Shown: positions 17,760 through 26,798, counted from the first letter of the stretch. The stretch is DNA of 64,000 bases from Rhizobium sp. Root708 (GCF_001429725.1 NZ_LMHV01000001.1:248001-312000), one strand, 5' to 3'. The notes: a model not told the origin generated them from the sequence alone. Made by a program: numbers and translations.

Positions 17760-18722
17760 TCACAGACGCTCCGCAAGCGAAGCCATCATGGAATCCCATG
17801 CATCTGCGGCAGGATCAAGTACAGTCGCCAAAGGCTCGAACTTCTTGCGGGTCACGGCGCGCGCGAGCTGGAACTGGACAGACTTTGCGACCTCGGAAAT
17901 CCGGCGGGCATGATCGACGGCGACCGAGAATTCATCTTTGGAAAGCCAAAGCAGGTGATCCGCCGCAAGTTCGAAGTTGGCGCCAAACTGCCGCAACGTG
18001 TTGAAGGCGTATTTGTGGAAGAAGCCGAACGGACGCTCTGCAACCGCCTCTACCTGTTGAGGAAACACGCTTGCAAAGGCGCGGATCGGGTTCGACGACG
18101 GACGGCGCTTGAAATGGGTTGCAAGCAGGCGTCTTGCCACGTCGAGAACCTCGGCTTGCGGCTTCACTCTCTCAGGGAATTTGGCAAACTCGGTATAGGG
18201 AAGGAACGGCGGATTCGTCTCCGAGAGATGAAACTGGAAAAGTCCGTCGAAATCGTCGCCCTGCAACGCGTGATACCCGCCGTTGTGGAAATACTCGATC
18301 CGCTTGCTGGTGAAGTCGAGACGGTTGATTGCAACCGTCGTCTTGCCGTGCTCGGTCCTGTAGGCCGTGCCCAGCGTATCCGGCATGTAGAAGGAGTCCA
18401 TTTCGAGCAGGCAAAGCCGGCCACGCGCGATCTGCGTCTCGACGTGCCGATGCACCTCGTCGAAAATCGCGAGCTCCGTCACGCGGATATCGTAGAGTGC
18501 CTCCAGATCTTCGAGAGGCACCTTGAAGAAGGTGAACTGGTCGCCTTCGAAATCCTGCGTCAAGGTGAAGCCAAGCATGGCTTCCGGCGAAACGCCGGCA
18601 GCGCTCAGCACCTCGATCCAGAGGTCGACGTAGCAGTTGGTCTCCGGCCACATGCGCTCGCTTGAATGCAGGGCATGTGGCTCGTAGCCCTCCGGGCGAA
18701 TCCCCGGGAACACAGCTGTCAT
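17760..18722 (-). CDS. DUF1839 protein of the amino acid:[carrier protein] ligase cluster
   Basis: This 320-residue soluble protein resembles DUF1839 (PF08893), a family of unknown function found beside amino acid:[carrier protein] ligases. Notable segments are WPETNCYVDLW near the N terminus, GDQFTFFKVP, and the FHNGGYHALQGDDFDGLF stretch. The conserved Cys in the ETNCYVD segment could be catalytic or an acceptor thiol, but this is a guess. ATG at 18722 lies 8 bases after the ligase stop; an in-frame start at 18767 would overlap the ligase gene. A role in transferring the carrier-bound aminoacyl group would fit the context. Confidence 0.78.
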   Translation of the reverse strand: MTAVFPGIRPEGYEPHALHSSERMWPETNCYVDLWIEVLSAAGVSPEAMLGFTLTQDFEGDQFTFFKVPLEDLEALYDIRVTELAIFDEVHRHVETQIARGRLCLLEMDSFYMPDTLGTAYRTEHGKTTVAINRLDFTSKRIEYFHNGGYHALQGDDFDGLFQFHLSETNPPFLPYTEFAKFPERVKPQAEVLDVARRLLATHFKRRPSSNPIRAFASVFPQQVEAVAERPFGFFHKYAFNTLRQFGANFELAADHLLWLSKDEFSVAVDHARRISEVAKSVQFQLARAVTRKKFEPLATVLDPAADAWDSMMASLAERL

Positions 18723-18730
18723 GGATACGC

Positions 18731-19639
18731 TCAGCCCCACAGCGCTTGACGCACCTTTGCCGGCCACGCCTTAACGTCGAGCCCGTGGTGATGGAAAAGC
18801 GCAAGAGCGATACGCTCAAGCCCGAAGCCCACGCACGCCGTATGCGCGACACTGCCATCTTCAAGGTTGAGGCCCCACTTCGCGCCGAAGGCATCCTGAT
18901 GATAGTTGAAGCTCATGCAGGCGGTGGGCTTGCTGACCGAGGTGATCGGGATCAACAGCTCGAACTTCAGGTTCTGGTCGCGCTGATTGTTGGCAAGCAT
19001 CTTACCGGCGCGACCGAAGAAAGGATCGTTTGCGACGTCGATCGTAACATCGAGTCCCACGGCACTCATCATCTCGACGCCGCGGTCCATCCACCGCTGG
19101 CGGAAGTCGGTGACGTGCTGCTCGGTACCCATGCAGACATATTCCCGCATCCGGAAGAGCTGCTGGCGCGCTGGATCCTGCGACGGCTCATGACGGAAGC
19201 AATAGGATTGCAGGTCGAACAGGCCGCCCGAAGCCGGCAGGCGACCGCGCTTGGCAACGGTCGGATAGAGCGGATAGCAGGCGGCAGGCGTCAGAACGAT
19301 GTCCGTGGCCTTCTGCTCCGCCGTCCAGTCTTCACCCACTTCCATGCATTGAAGAAGATTGACGTGATCGAGTTCGTTGCCGCAGAAGCTGTGGACGGTG
19401 CCCGCCAGCTGCGGAAAGCTCTTCATGTAGCCGCTCTTTTCGAAGAACGCGCGGTTCATGCCAGGCGGAAAACGCATGGCTTCAGCGCCATCCGCACCAC
19501 CAAACTTATCGATCAAACGTTCGAAGGCAGCGATGACGTCTTCGAACTGCCCGCTACGGCCGTAGAGGCCATCGACCCCGGTATCGATGAGAAGTCCCGA
19601 TTCGAAAAGTCGATCGAGAAACGTCACTTGTGCATCCAT
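18731..19639 (-). CDS. Amino acid:[carrier protein] ligase (class II aaRS-like)
   Basis: This 302-residue protein is a homologue of the catalytic core of archaeal-type seryl-tRNA synthetase without a tRNA-binding domain. It keeps the class II motif 2 arginine (RMREY, about 163-167) and motif 3 (GFGLER, 271-276). Cys121, Glu166 and Cys269 have the arrangement of the zinc ligands of characterised bacterial ligases. Those enzymes activate a small amino acid (glycine or alanine in known cases) with ATP and load it onto the phosphopantetheine of a partner carrier protein, not tRNA. A likely partner is encoded two genes upstream. The ATG follows the dehydrogenase stop by 4 bases. Confidence 0.88.
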   Translation of the reverse strand: MDAQVTFLDRLFESGLLIDTGVDGLYGRSGQFEDVIAAFERLIDKFGGADGAEAMRFPPGMNRAFFEKSGYMKSFPQLAGTVHSFCGNELDHVNLLQCMEVGEDWTAEQKATDIVLTPAACYPLYPTVAKRGRLPASGGLFDLQSYCFRHEPSQDPARQQLFRMREYVCMGTEQHVTDFRQRWMDRGVEMMSAVGLDVTIDVANDPFFGRAGKMLANNQRDQNLKFELLIPITSVSKPTACMSFNYHQDAFGAKWGLNLEDGSVAHTACVGFGLERIALALFHHHGLDVKAWPAKVRQALWG

Positions 19640-19643
19640 GTCA

Positions 19644-20825
19644 TCACCCCAGTAGACTTGTGTCCTGCTTGTGGACCAGGAGCATGCTCGATGTGTTTCC
19701 GAGTATGCGGTCGTTGGAAATCATAAGTTGCGCGGAATGTGCATCGCGCAGATGACGGCCCACACTGAAAGGCGTGCCATTCTTGTATCCCATGATGCCG
19801 CAGATCAGCATCACATGATTGATGATCTCGAGAATCGTCTCCGACGAGGCGATCTTGACGTTGTTCATCGCCACCGCAAAACCCATCGACGAGAGCTTGT
19901 CAGCGTCGCTCTTGGCGTTTTCGTATGCCTTCAGCCCGGCGACCACGTTGGATCGAACCATCTGTAGAAGATTGGAAACCTCGGCAAGGCGCAGCGCACC
20001 TGGCGGTGGCGAACCCGGCGACTTGCGCGCCGCGGCTCGTACGAATGCCTGGGCGCGCGCGACCGCATCGACCGCGATACCGTACCAGACGCTGCTCCAG
20101 AGGAGATGCGAGGAGGCGAGCATCGACTGCGCCGCGATTTCTGCAAACGGCTTCGGCAAAATCTGGTTGGCCGGCGCCTCACCCTTGAAAAGGAAACCGT
20201 CGGAACAGGTTCCGCGCATGCCGAGCGTGTTCCAGACGTGGGTCTTTTCGAGCGTGTATTGATCGCGCAGGAAGACGGTCAGAACCTGATCCGAAGACGC
20301 GGCATCCGCATGAGCGCGGGACGTGATCATGATCGCATCGGCATGGGAGCCGTATGAAATGACTGTTGCATCCTTTTCGAGACGGCAGATATCGCCCTCG
20401 ATCGAAATGGCGCAAATGCTGTTTCGAAGATTGCCGCCGATACCACCCTCGGTGGTCGCGGATGCGACGAGCAGCTGCTCGGATGCCACGCGGCGCATGA
20501 AGGAGCAATGCCATTCGCTGCTGTCGCCGTGCTCGACAAGGCTGCAGAGCTTGATGTGGTGCATGGCGAACACCATCGCGGCGGCCGAACAGGCCTGACC
20601 CAGCATCGAGCAAAGCTCGGCGATCTGCGCAATGGTTGCACCCTCCCCGCCGAACTGGCTGGGGATCTGGATGCCGAGCAGCCGTTCGGCTTTCATCGCC
20701 TCCACGGCCTCGGTCGGGAATCTCGCTTCAAAATCAACGGAGTCCGCGTGCTTGGCAGCGATTGCCGCAACCCGCGAAACCCTGACACTCAAATCTTCTT
20801 CCGTGATTTTGACCGGGATGTTCAT
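19644..20825 (-). CDS. Acyl-CoA-dehydrogenase-like flavoprotein
   Basis: At 393 residues this has the length and three-part fold of the acyl-CoA dehydrogenase family: N-terminal helices, a middle beta domain ([22 protein letters not shown] region) and a C-terminal helical bundle. It probably uses FAD. The start codon follows the carrier-protein stop with no gap (TAG-ATG), and GGAAGG inside the carrier gene serves as ribosome site, so the two are coupled. Related enzymes oxidise aminoacyl or acyl groups bound to carrier proteins; here an aminoacyl-S-carrier substrate is inferred. Its catalytic base was not identified. Confidence 0.82.
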   Translation of the reverse strand: MNIPVKITEEDLSVRVSRVAAIAAKHADSVDFEARFPTEAVEAMKAERLLGIQIPSQFGGEGATIAQIAELCSMLGQACSAAAMVFAMHHIKLCSLVEHGDSSEWHCSFMRRVASEQLLVASATTEGGIGGNLRNSICAISIEGDICRLEKDATVISYGSHADAIMITSRAHADAASSDQVLTVFLRDQYTLEKTHVWNTLGMRGTCSDGFLFKGEAPANQILPKPFAEIAAQSMLASSHLLWSSVWYGIAVDAVARAQAFVRAAARKSPGSPPPGALRLAEVSNLLQMVRSNVVAGLKAYENAKSDADKLSSMGFAVAMNNVKIASSETILEIINHVMLICGIMGYKNGTPFSVGRHLRDAHSAQLMISNDRILGNTSSMLLVHKQDTSLLG

Positions 20826-21077
20826 CTAGGCAACCTTCCGGCTGTCTTTGATGACTTCGATCGTCTTGGCAATCGCCGAAATGCTGGCGAAAGACTTTCG
20901 GTTCAAAAGGTTATCCGGGAATTCGATGTCGAACGCTTCCTCGATGCCGAGCATCAGCTGTACGGAAGCAAAGGAAGTGAGACCCGCTGCGTAGAGATCC
21001 GCATCGTCCGCCACTTGGTCAACGGCGACAGGGAGCTTACCGAACTTGACCAGAAGTTCGCGGATTGTCGTATTCAT
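20826..21077 (-). CDS. Acyl/aminoacyl carrier protein
   Basis: The 83-residue acidic protein is a four-helix carrier domain. Ser35 in the motif DLYAAGLTSFASVQL is the predicted 4'-phosphopantetheine attachment site. GGAG 9 bases before the ATG at 21077 sets the start; an upstream in-frame start at 21116 is less likely. It is the first gene of the operon and the probable partner of the amino acid:[carrier protein] ligase. The fatty-acid AcpP of rhizobia is encoded in the fab region and has a DSLD-type motif, unlike this GLTS motif. Confidence 0.88.
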   Translation of the reverse strand: MNTTIRELLVKFGKLPVAVDQVADDADLYAAGLTSFASVQLMLGIEEAFDIEFPDNLLNRKSFASISAIAKTIEVIKDSRKVA

Positions 21078-21340
21078 TCGTAATATCTCCAAGATCATCA
21101 TATCCCGAGGGGGCAACTAACGCCGCAATAACACTAGCTCTATTCGCGAAAAGCCAAGATTCCCCTAAATGACGTAGTTAAAGGAAAATAACCCCGGTCA
21201 TTAAAAACCAAGAAGCGAGCGCAGGCGCGCAAGAAAATCGAGAGATACCAAAAACTTAACTTGGAGGCCGCGTGAACGGCGACGCCTGTCGTGCGCGACA
21301 AATCGTCCTGATTCAGTACGTCTTTCGCGTGGCTGAACTA

Positions 21341-22390
21341 TCAGGTAGGCGGATAGGTATGCTCGCGCCCCTGGAAGTCGGAAACGACATAGCATCCATC
21401 CTCCATATGCCGGATCGGCTGCGCCCCAATGGCTGCTTTGCCGTAACCGCCGGGTATATCGAGAATATAGGTCGGCTGGCAGAGTCCGGAAATCCGACCT
21501 CTCAGCGCGGCAACGATCTTCTGCCCCTCCTCGATGGTCAGGCGGAAATGGCTGGTTCCTGGCGCAAGGTCGGGGTGGTGGAGATAGTATGGCTTCACGC
21601 GCGTCTCGACAAAGGCCCGCATCAACTCGGCAAGCACCGAAGGATCGTCGTTGACGCCCTTCAGGAGCACCGACTGGCTGACCATGGCAATACCCGCATC
21701 GACAAGGCGACCGCAGGCAGCCCGCGCCTCATCCGTCATTTCGCGCGGATGATTGGCATGCAGGGCGACATAGACCGTCTTGCCGCTACGTTTAAGGGCG
21801 TCGATCAGGGCCGCATCGATCTTCTCGGGGTCGACGACGGGAACGCGCGTGTGAAACCGGACAATCTTGACGTGACCGATGGATGCGAGCTCATCCATGA
21901 TGTCACCTAGGCGGCGAGGCGACAGCACCAACGGATCGCCGCCTGTCAGAATGACCTCCCATATCTCCTCGTGCGACCGGATGTAGTCGAACGCAGCCGT
22001 CATCGCCGCCGCGTCGAGCGTCCCGAGTCCCTGGGGGCCGACCATTTCCCGCCGGAAGCAGAAGCGGCAGTAAACCGGACAGACGTGCACAGCCTTGAGG
22101 AGCACTCGATCCGGGTATCGATGCACGATCCCTTCCACCGGGCTATGCGCGTGATCGCCGATCGGATCCGCTCGCTCTTCGGGAGTGACGTGGAGTTCCG
22201 CGGCATCAGGCACGAACTGAAGCGCGATGGGATCGGCGGGATCAGCGGGATCGATCAGCCCCGAAATGGTCGGCGTGACCGCGATCGCGTAGCGCGCGGC
22301 TACCTTCTCAAGCTCAGCCTTATCCCGGCCCTGAAGCAAACCGGCTTCGGCAAGGTCGTTGAGAGACTTGATCGGCCTGACGACATTCAT
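21341..22390 (-). CDS. epmB: EF-P lysine 2,3-aminomutase EpmB (radical SAM)
   Basis: The 349-residue enzyme isomerises (S)-alpha-lysine to (R)-beta-lysine for modification of elongation factor P. The radical-SAM cysteines CPVYCRFC lie at about 104-111. A Lys (AAIGAQPIRH region) and the ILDIPGG segment are typical of lysine 2,3-aminomutases and bind PLP/substrate. It lacks the long extra domains of catabolic aminomutases. Its ATG overlaps the epmA stop by 4 bases (ATGA), and efp is divergent, so all parts of the EF-P lysylation pathway except EpmC are together. Confidence 0.92.
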   Translation of the reverse strand: MNVVRPIKSLNDLAEAGLLQGRDKAELEKVAARYAIAVTPTISGLIDPADPADPIALQFVPDAAELHVTPEERADPIGDHAHSPVEGIVHRYPDRVLLKAVHVCPVYCRFCFRREMVGPQGLGTLDAAAMTAAFDYIRSHEEIWEVILTGGDPLVLSPRRLGDIMDELASIGHVKIVRFHTRVPVVDPEKIDAALIDALKRSGKTVYVALHANHPREMTDEARAACGRLVDAGIAMVSQSVLLKGVNDDPSVLAELMRAFVETRVKPYYLHHPDLAPGTSHFRLTIEEGQKIVAALRGRISGLCQPTYILDIPGGYGKAAIGAQPIRHMEDGCYVVSDFQGREHTYPPT

Positions 22391-23451
22391 CGCCCATACT
22401 CCGCGACAGGCGCCCACAATACCTGGTCGAGCCGCGAGGCGCCGGTGGCAAGCATCGCCAGACGATCGAAGCCGAGGGCGATACCGCTCGCATCCGGCAT
22501 GATCGCCAGCGCATCCAGAAAATCCTCGTCAACCGGATAGGTCTCGCCGTAAATCCGCGACTTTTCCGCCATTTCGATCTCGAAACGGCGGCGCTGTTCG
22601 ACGGGGTTCGTCAGCTCACCGAAACCGTTCGCCAGTTCGACACCACACATATAGGCTTCGAAACGCTCGGCGACGCGGGGATCACGCGTGGAAGGCTTCG
22701 CGAGCGCTGCTTCCGAGACGGGATATTCGTCGAGGATCGTCATGCGCCCGACACCAAGATGCGGCTCCACGCGTTCAACCAGAACACGGCTGAAGACGTC
22801 TGCCCAACCGTCGTCATCGGCAACGCGAATCCCGTTGTTTCTTGCGTCTGATGCCAGACGCTCCGTATCGGTGGACCCATCGGACGAAATCGATGCCAGC
22901 AGGTCGATATCGGCAAACCGGTCGAATGCCGCGGCAACGCTCAGCCTTTCCGCTTCCGCGAACGGATCGCACTCCTTGCCACGATAGACGAACTTCGGAT
23001 TCTTTGTCGTTTCGGCAGCAAGAGCGACGATCCTCGAGCAATCGTCCATCAAGCTCTCATAGCTCTCGTCCGTTCGGTACCACTCGAGCATCGTGAATTC
23101 GGGATGGTGAAGAGGCCCGCGCTCACGATTGCGGTACACATGCGCAAAACACGCAATACGCCGCTCGCCGGCGGCCAGCAGCTTCTTGCATGCGAATTCC
23201 GGCGAGGTGTGGAGATAAAAAGGCGTCGCCTGCCCGTCGGTCGTCAGCGCTTCGGTGACAAAAGCATGAAGATGCGCTTCGTTTCCCGGAGAAACCTGCA
23301 GCGCAGCCGTGTCGACCTCGACGAAGTCCTCGCTCAGGAAATAGCCCCGCACAGCCAGTTGAACCGCATTCCGACCCATCAGGAACGGGCGACGGTCCGT
23401 ATGAACGCTGGGCGTCCACCAGGGAGAGACATTAGTGATCGAAGCTTTCAT
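22387..23451 (-). CDS. epmA: EF-P--(R)-beta-lysine ligase EpmA (GenX/PoxA)
   Basis: This 354-residue class II lysyl-tRNA-synthetase paralogue lacks the anticodon-binding domain, as expected for EpmA. It attaches (R)-beta-lysine to a conserved lysine of EF-P. Motif 2 (CFAHVYRNRERGPLHHPEF region) and motif 3 (GIALGFDRL) are intact. ATG at 23451 has AGGA about 8 bases upstream and is preferred over an upstream extension to 23478. It forms a coupled pair with epmB and is divergent from efp. Confidence 0.93.
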   Translation of the reverse strand: MKASITNVSPWWTPSVHTDRRPFLMGRNAVQLAVRGYFLSEDFVEVDTAALQVSPGNEAHLHAFVTEALTTDGQATPFYLHTSPEFACKKLLAAGERRIACFAHVYRNRERGPLHHPEFTMLEWYRTDESYESLMDDCSRIVALAAETTKNPKFVYRGKECDPFAEAERLSVAAAFDRFADIDLLASISSDGSTDTERLASDARNNGIRVADDDGWADVFSRVLVERVEPHLGVGRMTILDEYPVSEAALAKPSTRDPRVAERFEAYMCGVELANGFGELTNPVEQRRRFEIEMAEKSRIYGETYPVDEDFLDALAIMPDASGIALGFDRLAMLATGASRLDQVLWAPVAEYGR

Positions 23452-23600
23452 TCGAACAAGTCCTGACCGATCAGTCAATCCAGGGCTGGCAATTTGCCGG
23501 ATTTTAGGTTAGTTGCGCCCCCAAAGAACATCTGATTGCGTCTCCGGGACCATTTCGACAGTCCTCTACGACGCCAAAAGCCCAGTTACAAGGAACTCTT

Positions 23601-24170
23601 ATGGTCAAGGTCATCGCCTCTTCCGTCCGCAAGGGCAACGTCCTCGATGTGGACGGCAAGCTTTACGTCGTTCTGACGGCCAACAACTTCCACCCGGGCA
23701 AGGGCACGCCGGTCACTCAGGTCGACATGCGCCGCATCGTCGATGGCGTAAAAGTTTCCGAGCGCTGGCGTACGACCGAACAGGTCGAGCGCGCCTTCGT
23801 GGAAGACGTCAACCACCAGTTCCTTTACGAGGACGGTGAAGGCTTCCACTTCATGAACCCGGAGAACTACGACCAGATCGTCGTCGACAACGACACCATG
23901 GGCGACCAGAAGGCCTATCTGCAGGAAGGCATGGTCTGCATTCTGTCGATGCACGAAGGCATCGCACTCGCGCTGCAGCTGCCGCGCCACGTGACGCTCG
24001 AGATCACCGAGACCGAGCCGGTCGTCAAGGGCCAGACGGCATCGTCTTCCTACAAGCCGGCCATGCTGTCGAACGGCGTCCGCACCTCCGTCCCGCCGCA
24101 CATCGATGCCGGCACCCGCGTCGTGATCGCGACGGAAGACAATTCCTACGTCGAACGCGCAAAGAACTAA
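23601..24170 (+). CDS. efp: Translation elongation factor P
   Basis: The 189-residue protein relieves ribosome stalling at polyproline stretches. Its three beta-barrel domains are recognisable, and Lys34 in HPGKGTP is the residue modified by EpmA/EpmB in lysylated EF-Ps. The C-terminal [25 protein letters not shown] region is strongly conserved. AAGGA precedes the ATG. It is divergent from epmA, with about 150 bases between them for two promoters. Confidence 0.96.
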   Translation: MVKVIASSVRKGNVLDVDGKLYVVLTANNFHPGKGTPVTQVDMRRIVDGVKVSERWRTTEQVERAFVEDVNHQFLYEDGEGFHFMNPENYDQIVVDNDTMGDQKAYLQEGMVCILSMHEGIALALQLPRHVTLEITETEPVVKGQTASSSYKPAMLSNGVRTSVPPHIDAGTRVVIATEDNSYVERAKN

Positions 24171-24202
24171 TCAGCGGGACGCAAAGTCGCGTCTTCGCTG
24201 AT
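24170..24202 (+). terminator. Hairpin after efp
   Basis: Two nested perfect arms (ATCAGCG / CGCTGAT and GACGC / GCGTC, loop of 6) start at the last base of the efp stop codon. No T tract follows, so this may be a 3'-end stabiliser or an untypical terminator. It separates efp from the convergent amino acid ABC operon. Confidence 0.4.
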
Positions 24203-24249
24203 GCGACTTGCCACTCCTGAATGCCACCGAATTCAAACGCCGCTCATGC

Positions 24250-25011
24250 CTAGATATCGTAGGTGTGGGCGGCGTTTATCGTTGATATGAAGCGCTTGGT
24301 GCGCTCGCGTTCCGGCGCGGTGAAGATGTTCCGCGCGCTGCCTGTCTCGACGACACTGCCGGCTTCGAGGAAAACCACGTCATTGGCGATCTTCGACGCA
24401 AGACGCAGGTCGTGCGTCGCCATCACCATGGTCGTACCCTCGCTGGCGAGGCGACCGAGGACGTCGACAACTTCGGCCGAGAGTTCGGGATCGAGCGCCG
24501 AGGTTGGCTCATCGCAGAGAAGAACGCGAGGCGATGGAGCAAGCGCACGGGCGATCGCCACGCGCTGCTGCTGGCCACCCGACAGCGTCGAAGGCCAAGC
24601 GTCGGCCTTGTGTGCCATGCCGACCTTCGTCAGCAGTTCCATCGCCCGTTCGCGGGCCTTTTCCTTCGGCCACTTCAGAACGGTAATGAGACCCTCCATC
24701 ACATTCTCGATGGCCGTCTGGTGCGGAAAGAGCTGGAAATTCTGGAACACCATGCCGGTCTGTCGGCGGATCTTCTGGATCGCCTGCCAGCCCGTCTTCT
24801 GGCCAGGCGCGAAGCTCAGCGTTTCATCGCCGAGGCGGATCGTACCTGCTGTCGGGATCTCCAGCAGGTTGATGCAACGGAGCAACGTGCTCTTGCCGCC
24901 GCCCGAGGGACCGACCAGCGCCGTGACATTGCCCTCCGGAATGCGGATGCTGATGTCCTTGAGGATGATGGCGTCGCCGAAGCGCTTTTCGATGTGAGAA
25001 AGCTCGATCAT
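24250..25011 (-). CDS. Amino acid (cystine-type) ABC transporter, ATP-binding protein
   Basis: At 253 residues this is the polar amino acid (GlnQ/HisP/TcyN) class. Walker A GPSGGGKST is near residue 35, the signature LSGGQQQR near 144 and Walker B VLLCDEP near 166. Its ATG overlaps the permease stop by 4 bases. The operon order, binding protein then permease then ATPase, is on the minus strand with a long repeat-bearing gap after the binding-protein gene. Confidence 0.9.
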   Translation of the reverse strand: MIELSHIEKRFGDAIILKDISIRIPEGNVTALVGPSGGGKSTLLRCINLLEIPTAGTIRLGDETLSFAPGQKTGWQAIQKIRRQTGMVFQNFQLFPHQTAIENVMEGLITVLKWPKEKARERAMELLTKVGMAHKADAWPSTLSGGQQQRVAIARALAPSPRVLLCDEPTSALDPELSAEVVDVLGRLASEGTTMVMATHDLRLASKIANDVVFLEAGSVVETGSARNIFTAPERERTKRFISTINAAHTYDI

Positions 25012-25688
25012 GCGTTTGCCTCCAGCATGCCGCCGTAGCGGGCGAAGCGACGCTCAAGACGAACCTGCAGCGCGGACAGAACCGAGCTCAGAGCAAGGTA
25101 TATGAACGCCGCCTCGATATAGAGAATAAGCGGCTCGTAGGTGGTCGCGACGATACGCTGCGCTGCCTGGAACAGCTCCGGCACCGTAATGGCGGCCGCA
25201 AGCGACGTGTCCTTGACCAGCGAGATGAATGTATTGGAGAGCGGCGGCACGGCGACGCGTCCGGCCTGCGGCAGGATCGTGCGGCTCATTGCCTGACGCC
25301 AGCTCATGCCGATCGAATAGGCGGCCTCCCACTGCCCCTTGGGCACGGACGAAATGACGGCGCGGATGATCTCCGAGCTATACGCGCCGATATTGAGCGT
25401 GAAGCCGATGAGGGCGGCCGGGAAGGCATCAAGCAGGATGCCGATGCTGGGCAAGCCATAGAAAATCACGAAGAGCTGAACGAGAAGCGGCGTGCCTCGG
25501 ATGACCCAGACGTAGAAACGGGCGATGGCAACCAAAGGGGCAACGCCGAAGAGCCGGGCGATGGCAGTGGCAAGGCCGAGAACCAGCCCGAAGGTGAAGG
25601 ACAGCAATGTCAGCGGAATGGTGAAGACCAGCCCGGCCCACAATAGGGGCACGAGCGAATCCGCCATCAATTGAAGCCAGTGCGGCAC
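25008..25688 (-). CDS. Amino acid (cystine-type) ABC transporter, permease
   Basis: The 226-residue membrane protein has the HisM/TcyL permease pattern: a first helix with FTIPLTLLSF, the GTPLLVQLFVIFYG segment and the EAA loop region (EAAYSIGMSWRQAMSRTILPQA). GTG at 25688 with GGGAA upstream is the chosen start; a longer frame to 25751 would begin inside a repeat element. It is coupled to the ATPase gene. Confidence 0.88.
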   Translation of the reverse strand: MPHWLQLMADSLVPLLWAGLVFTIPLTLLSFTFGLVLGLATAIARLFGVAPLVAIARFYVWVIRGTPLLVQLFVIFYGLPSIGILLDAFPAALIGFTLNIGAYSSEIIRAVISSVPKGQWEAAYSIGMSWRQAMSRTILPQAGRVAVPPLSNTFISLVKDTSLAAAITVPELFQAAQRIVATTYEPLILYIEAAFIYLALSSVLSALQVRLERRFARYGGMLEANA

Positions 25689-25727
25689 GGGCGTTCCCTT
25701 TCGCGGTTTATGCGTTGACGTGGAATA

Positions 25728-25880
25728 CCCCTGCCCAACCCCTTCCCACAAGGGGGGAGAGGCTCGGAGGATGCGCCGTTTGCGCCAAAATGCCGTTAAG
25801 CGCCGGCGCTCATGTTGGACTTAGTTGGAAAGCGCCCAATAAAAAGCCCCTCCCGCTTGTGGGGAGGGGTTGAGGAGGGG
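25728..25880. repeat. Inverted pair of C/G-rich intergenic repeat elements
   Basis: Two copies of a roughly 37-base C/G-rich element lie at 25728-25764 and 25844-25880 in opposite orientation; I count about 31 of 37 bases matching. Each copy is itself partly palindromic (for example CCTCCC-GCTTGT-GGGGAGG). The pair could fold into one large hairpin between the binding-protein and permease genes. Similar C-rich dyads are scattered between genes in rhizobial genomes. Confidence 0.65.
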
Positions 25881-25900
25881 ACATTCCCTGTAGCCTGGAC

Positions 25901-26674
25901 TTACTTCGAAACGTCCTGACCGAAATACTTGTCGGAAATTTTCTTGTAGGTGCCATCAGCCTTGATGTCGGTCAGCGCCTTGTTGATAGCTTCCAGCAGT
26001 TCCGGTTCGCCCTTGCGGATGATGATGCCGGAATAGTCGGCATTTTCCTGCTGGGCGGCGATCTTTACCGGGGCGTCGGGCTTGTGCTTCTTGAAGTCGA
26101 GAAAGGACAGGCTGTCGTTGATCGTTGCGTCTGCGCGCTTGGTTAGAACGAGCTGGATCGACTGGTCGAAACCGTCGGTACCGACGAGCTCGGCGCCAGA
26201 CTGTTCGGCAAGCTTGCCGAAGTTGCTGGTCAGCGACTGCGCCGACTTCTTGCCCTTAAGATCCGCAAAGCCCTTGATGCTGTCGTCGCCCTCGCGAACG
26301 ATGAGCACAGCCTTCGAGGCGATGTAGGGCTCGGAGAAATCATACTTCTGCTTACGCGCGTCGGTGATGCCGACCTGGTTGATGACGGTGTCGTAGCGCT
26401 TGGCATCGAGACCGGCGATCAGACCGTCCCATTTGCCCTCGACGAACTCGGCCTTGACGCCGAGCTTGGCAGCAACCGCTTCGCCGATCTCGACATCGAA
26501 GCCGACGAGCTTGCCGCTGTCGTCATGATAGGTGAACGGGGCGTAGGTACCCTCGGTGCCGATCTTGAACACACCTGATGACTTCACGGCGGCGAGGTTT
26601 TCGCCAGCGACGGCGGGAAGGAGCACAGCGGCCTGAATCAGGGCTGCAGCGGCGATGGTTTTCAGGAGGTTCAT
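25901..26674 (-). CDS. Periplasmic amino acid (cystine-like) binding protein
   Basis: This 257-residue SBP_bac_3 family protein starts with a signal peptide ending near PAVAGE. The segments VGFDVEIGEAVAAKLG, KWDGLIAGLDAKRYD and VINQVGITDARKQKYDFSEPYI are close to those of the E. coli cystine-binding protein FliY/TcyJ. ATG at 26674 has GGA 8 bases upstream; a longer frame to 26884 lacks a signal peptide at its start. It heads the operon and is divergent from a DeoR regulator. Confidence 0.88.
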   Translation of the reverse strand: MNLLKTIAAAALIQAAVLLPAVAGENLAAVKSSGVFKIGTEGTYAPFTYHDDSGKLVGFDVEIGEAVAAKLGVKAEFVEGKWDGLIAGLDAKRYDTVINQVGITDARKQKYDFSEPYIASKAVLIVREGDDSIKGFADLKGKKSAQSLTSNFGKLAEQSGAELVGTDGFDQSIQLVLTKRADATINDSLSFLDFKKHKPDAPVKIAAQQENADYSGIIIRKGEPELLEAINKALTDIKADGTYKKISDKYFGQDVSK

Positions 26675-26740
26675 TTTTCTATCCAATTCACGAGGTGTGT
26701 TCGATGCGTTGAAAATTGCAGAAAATAGGGCGCCGCGATG

Positions 26741-26798
26741 CGCAGAAAACTGCGAAGAAAATCGGCATCTGCGAAAAATTTTCTCATTTATCGCAGAT
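26741..26798. promoter_or_regulatory. CTGCGA/TCGCAG repeat cluster (candidate DeoR operator)
   Basis: The 240-base A/T-rich gap between the binding-protein gene and the deoR gene holds CGCAG-AAAA-CTGCG (26741-26754). It also holds a dyad with perfect 8-bp arms, ATCTGCGA-N16-TCGCAGAT (26767-26798). Repeated half-sites in a divergent intergenic region are what one expects for the operator of the adjacent regulator. Confidence 0.45.

Noticed and set aside
25689..25751. N-terminal extension of the amino acid permease to 25751
   Set aside because: The extra residues come from a C/G-rich repeat element, and the GTG at 25688 has a good ribosome site and gives the usual N terminus.
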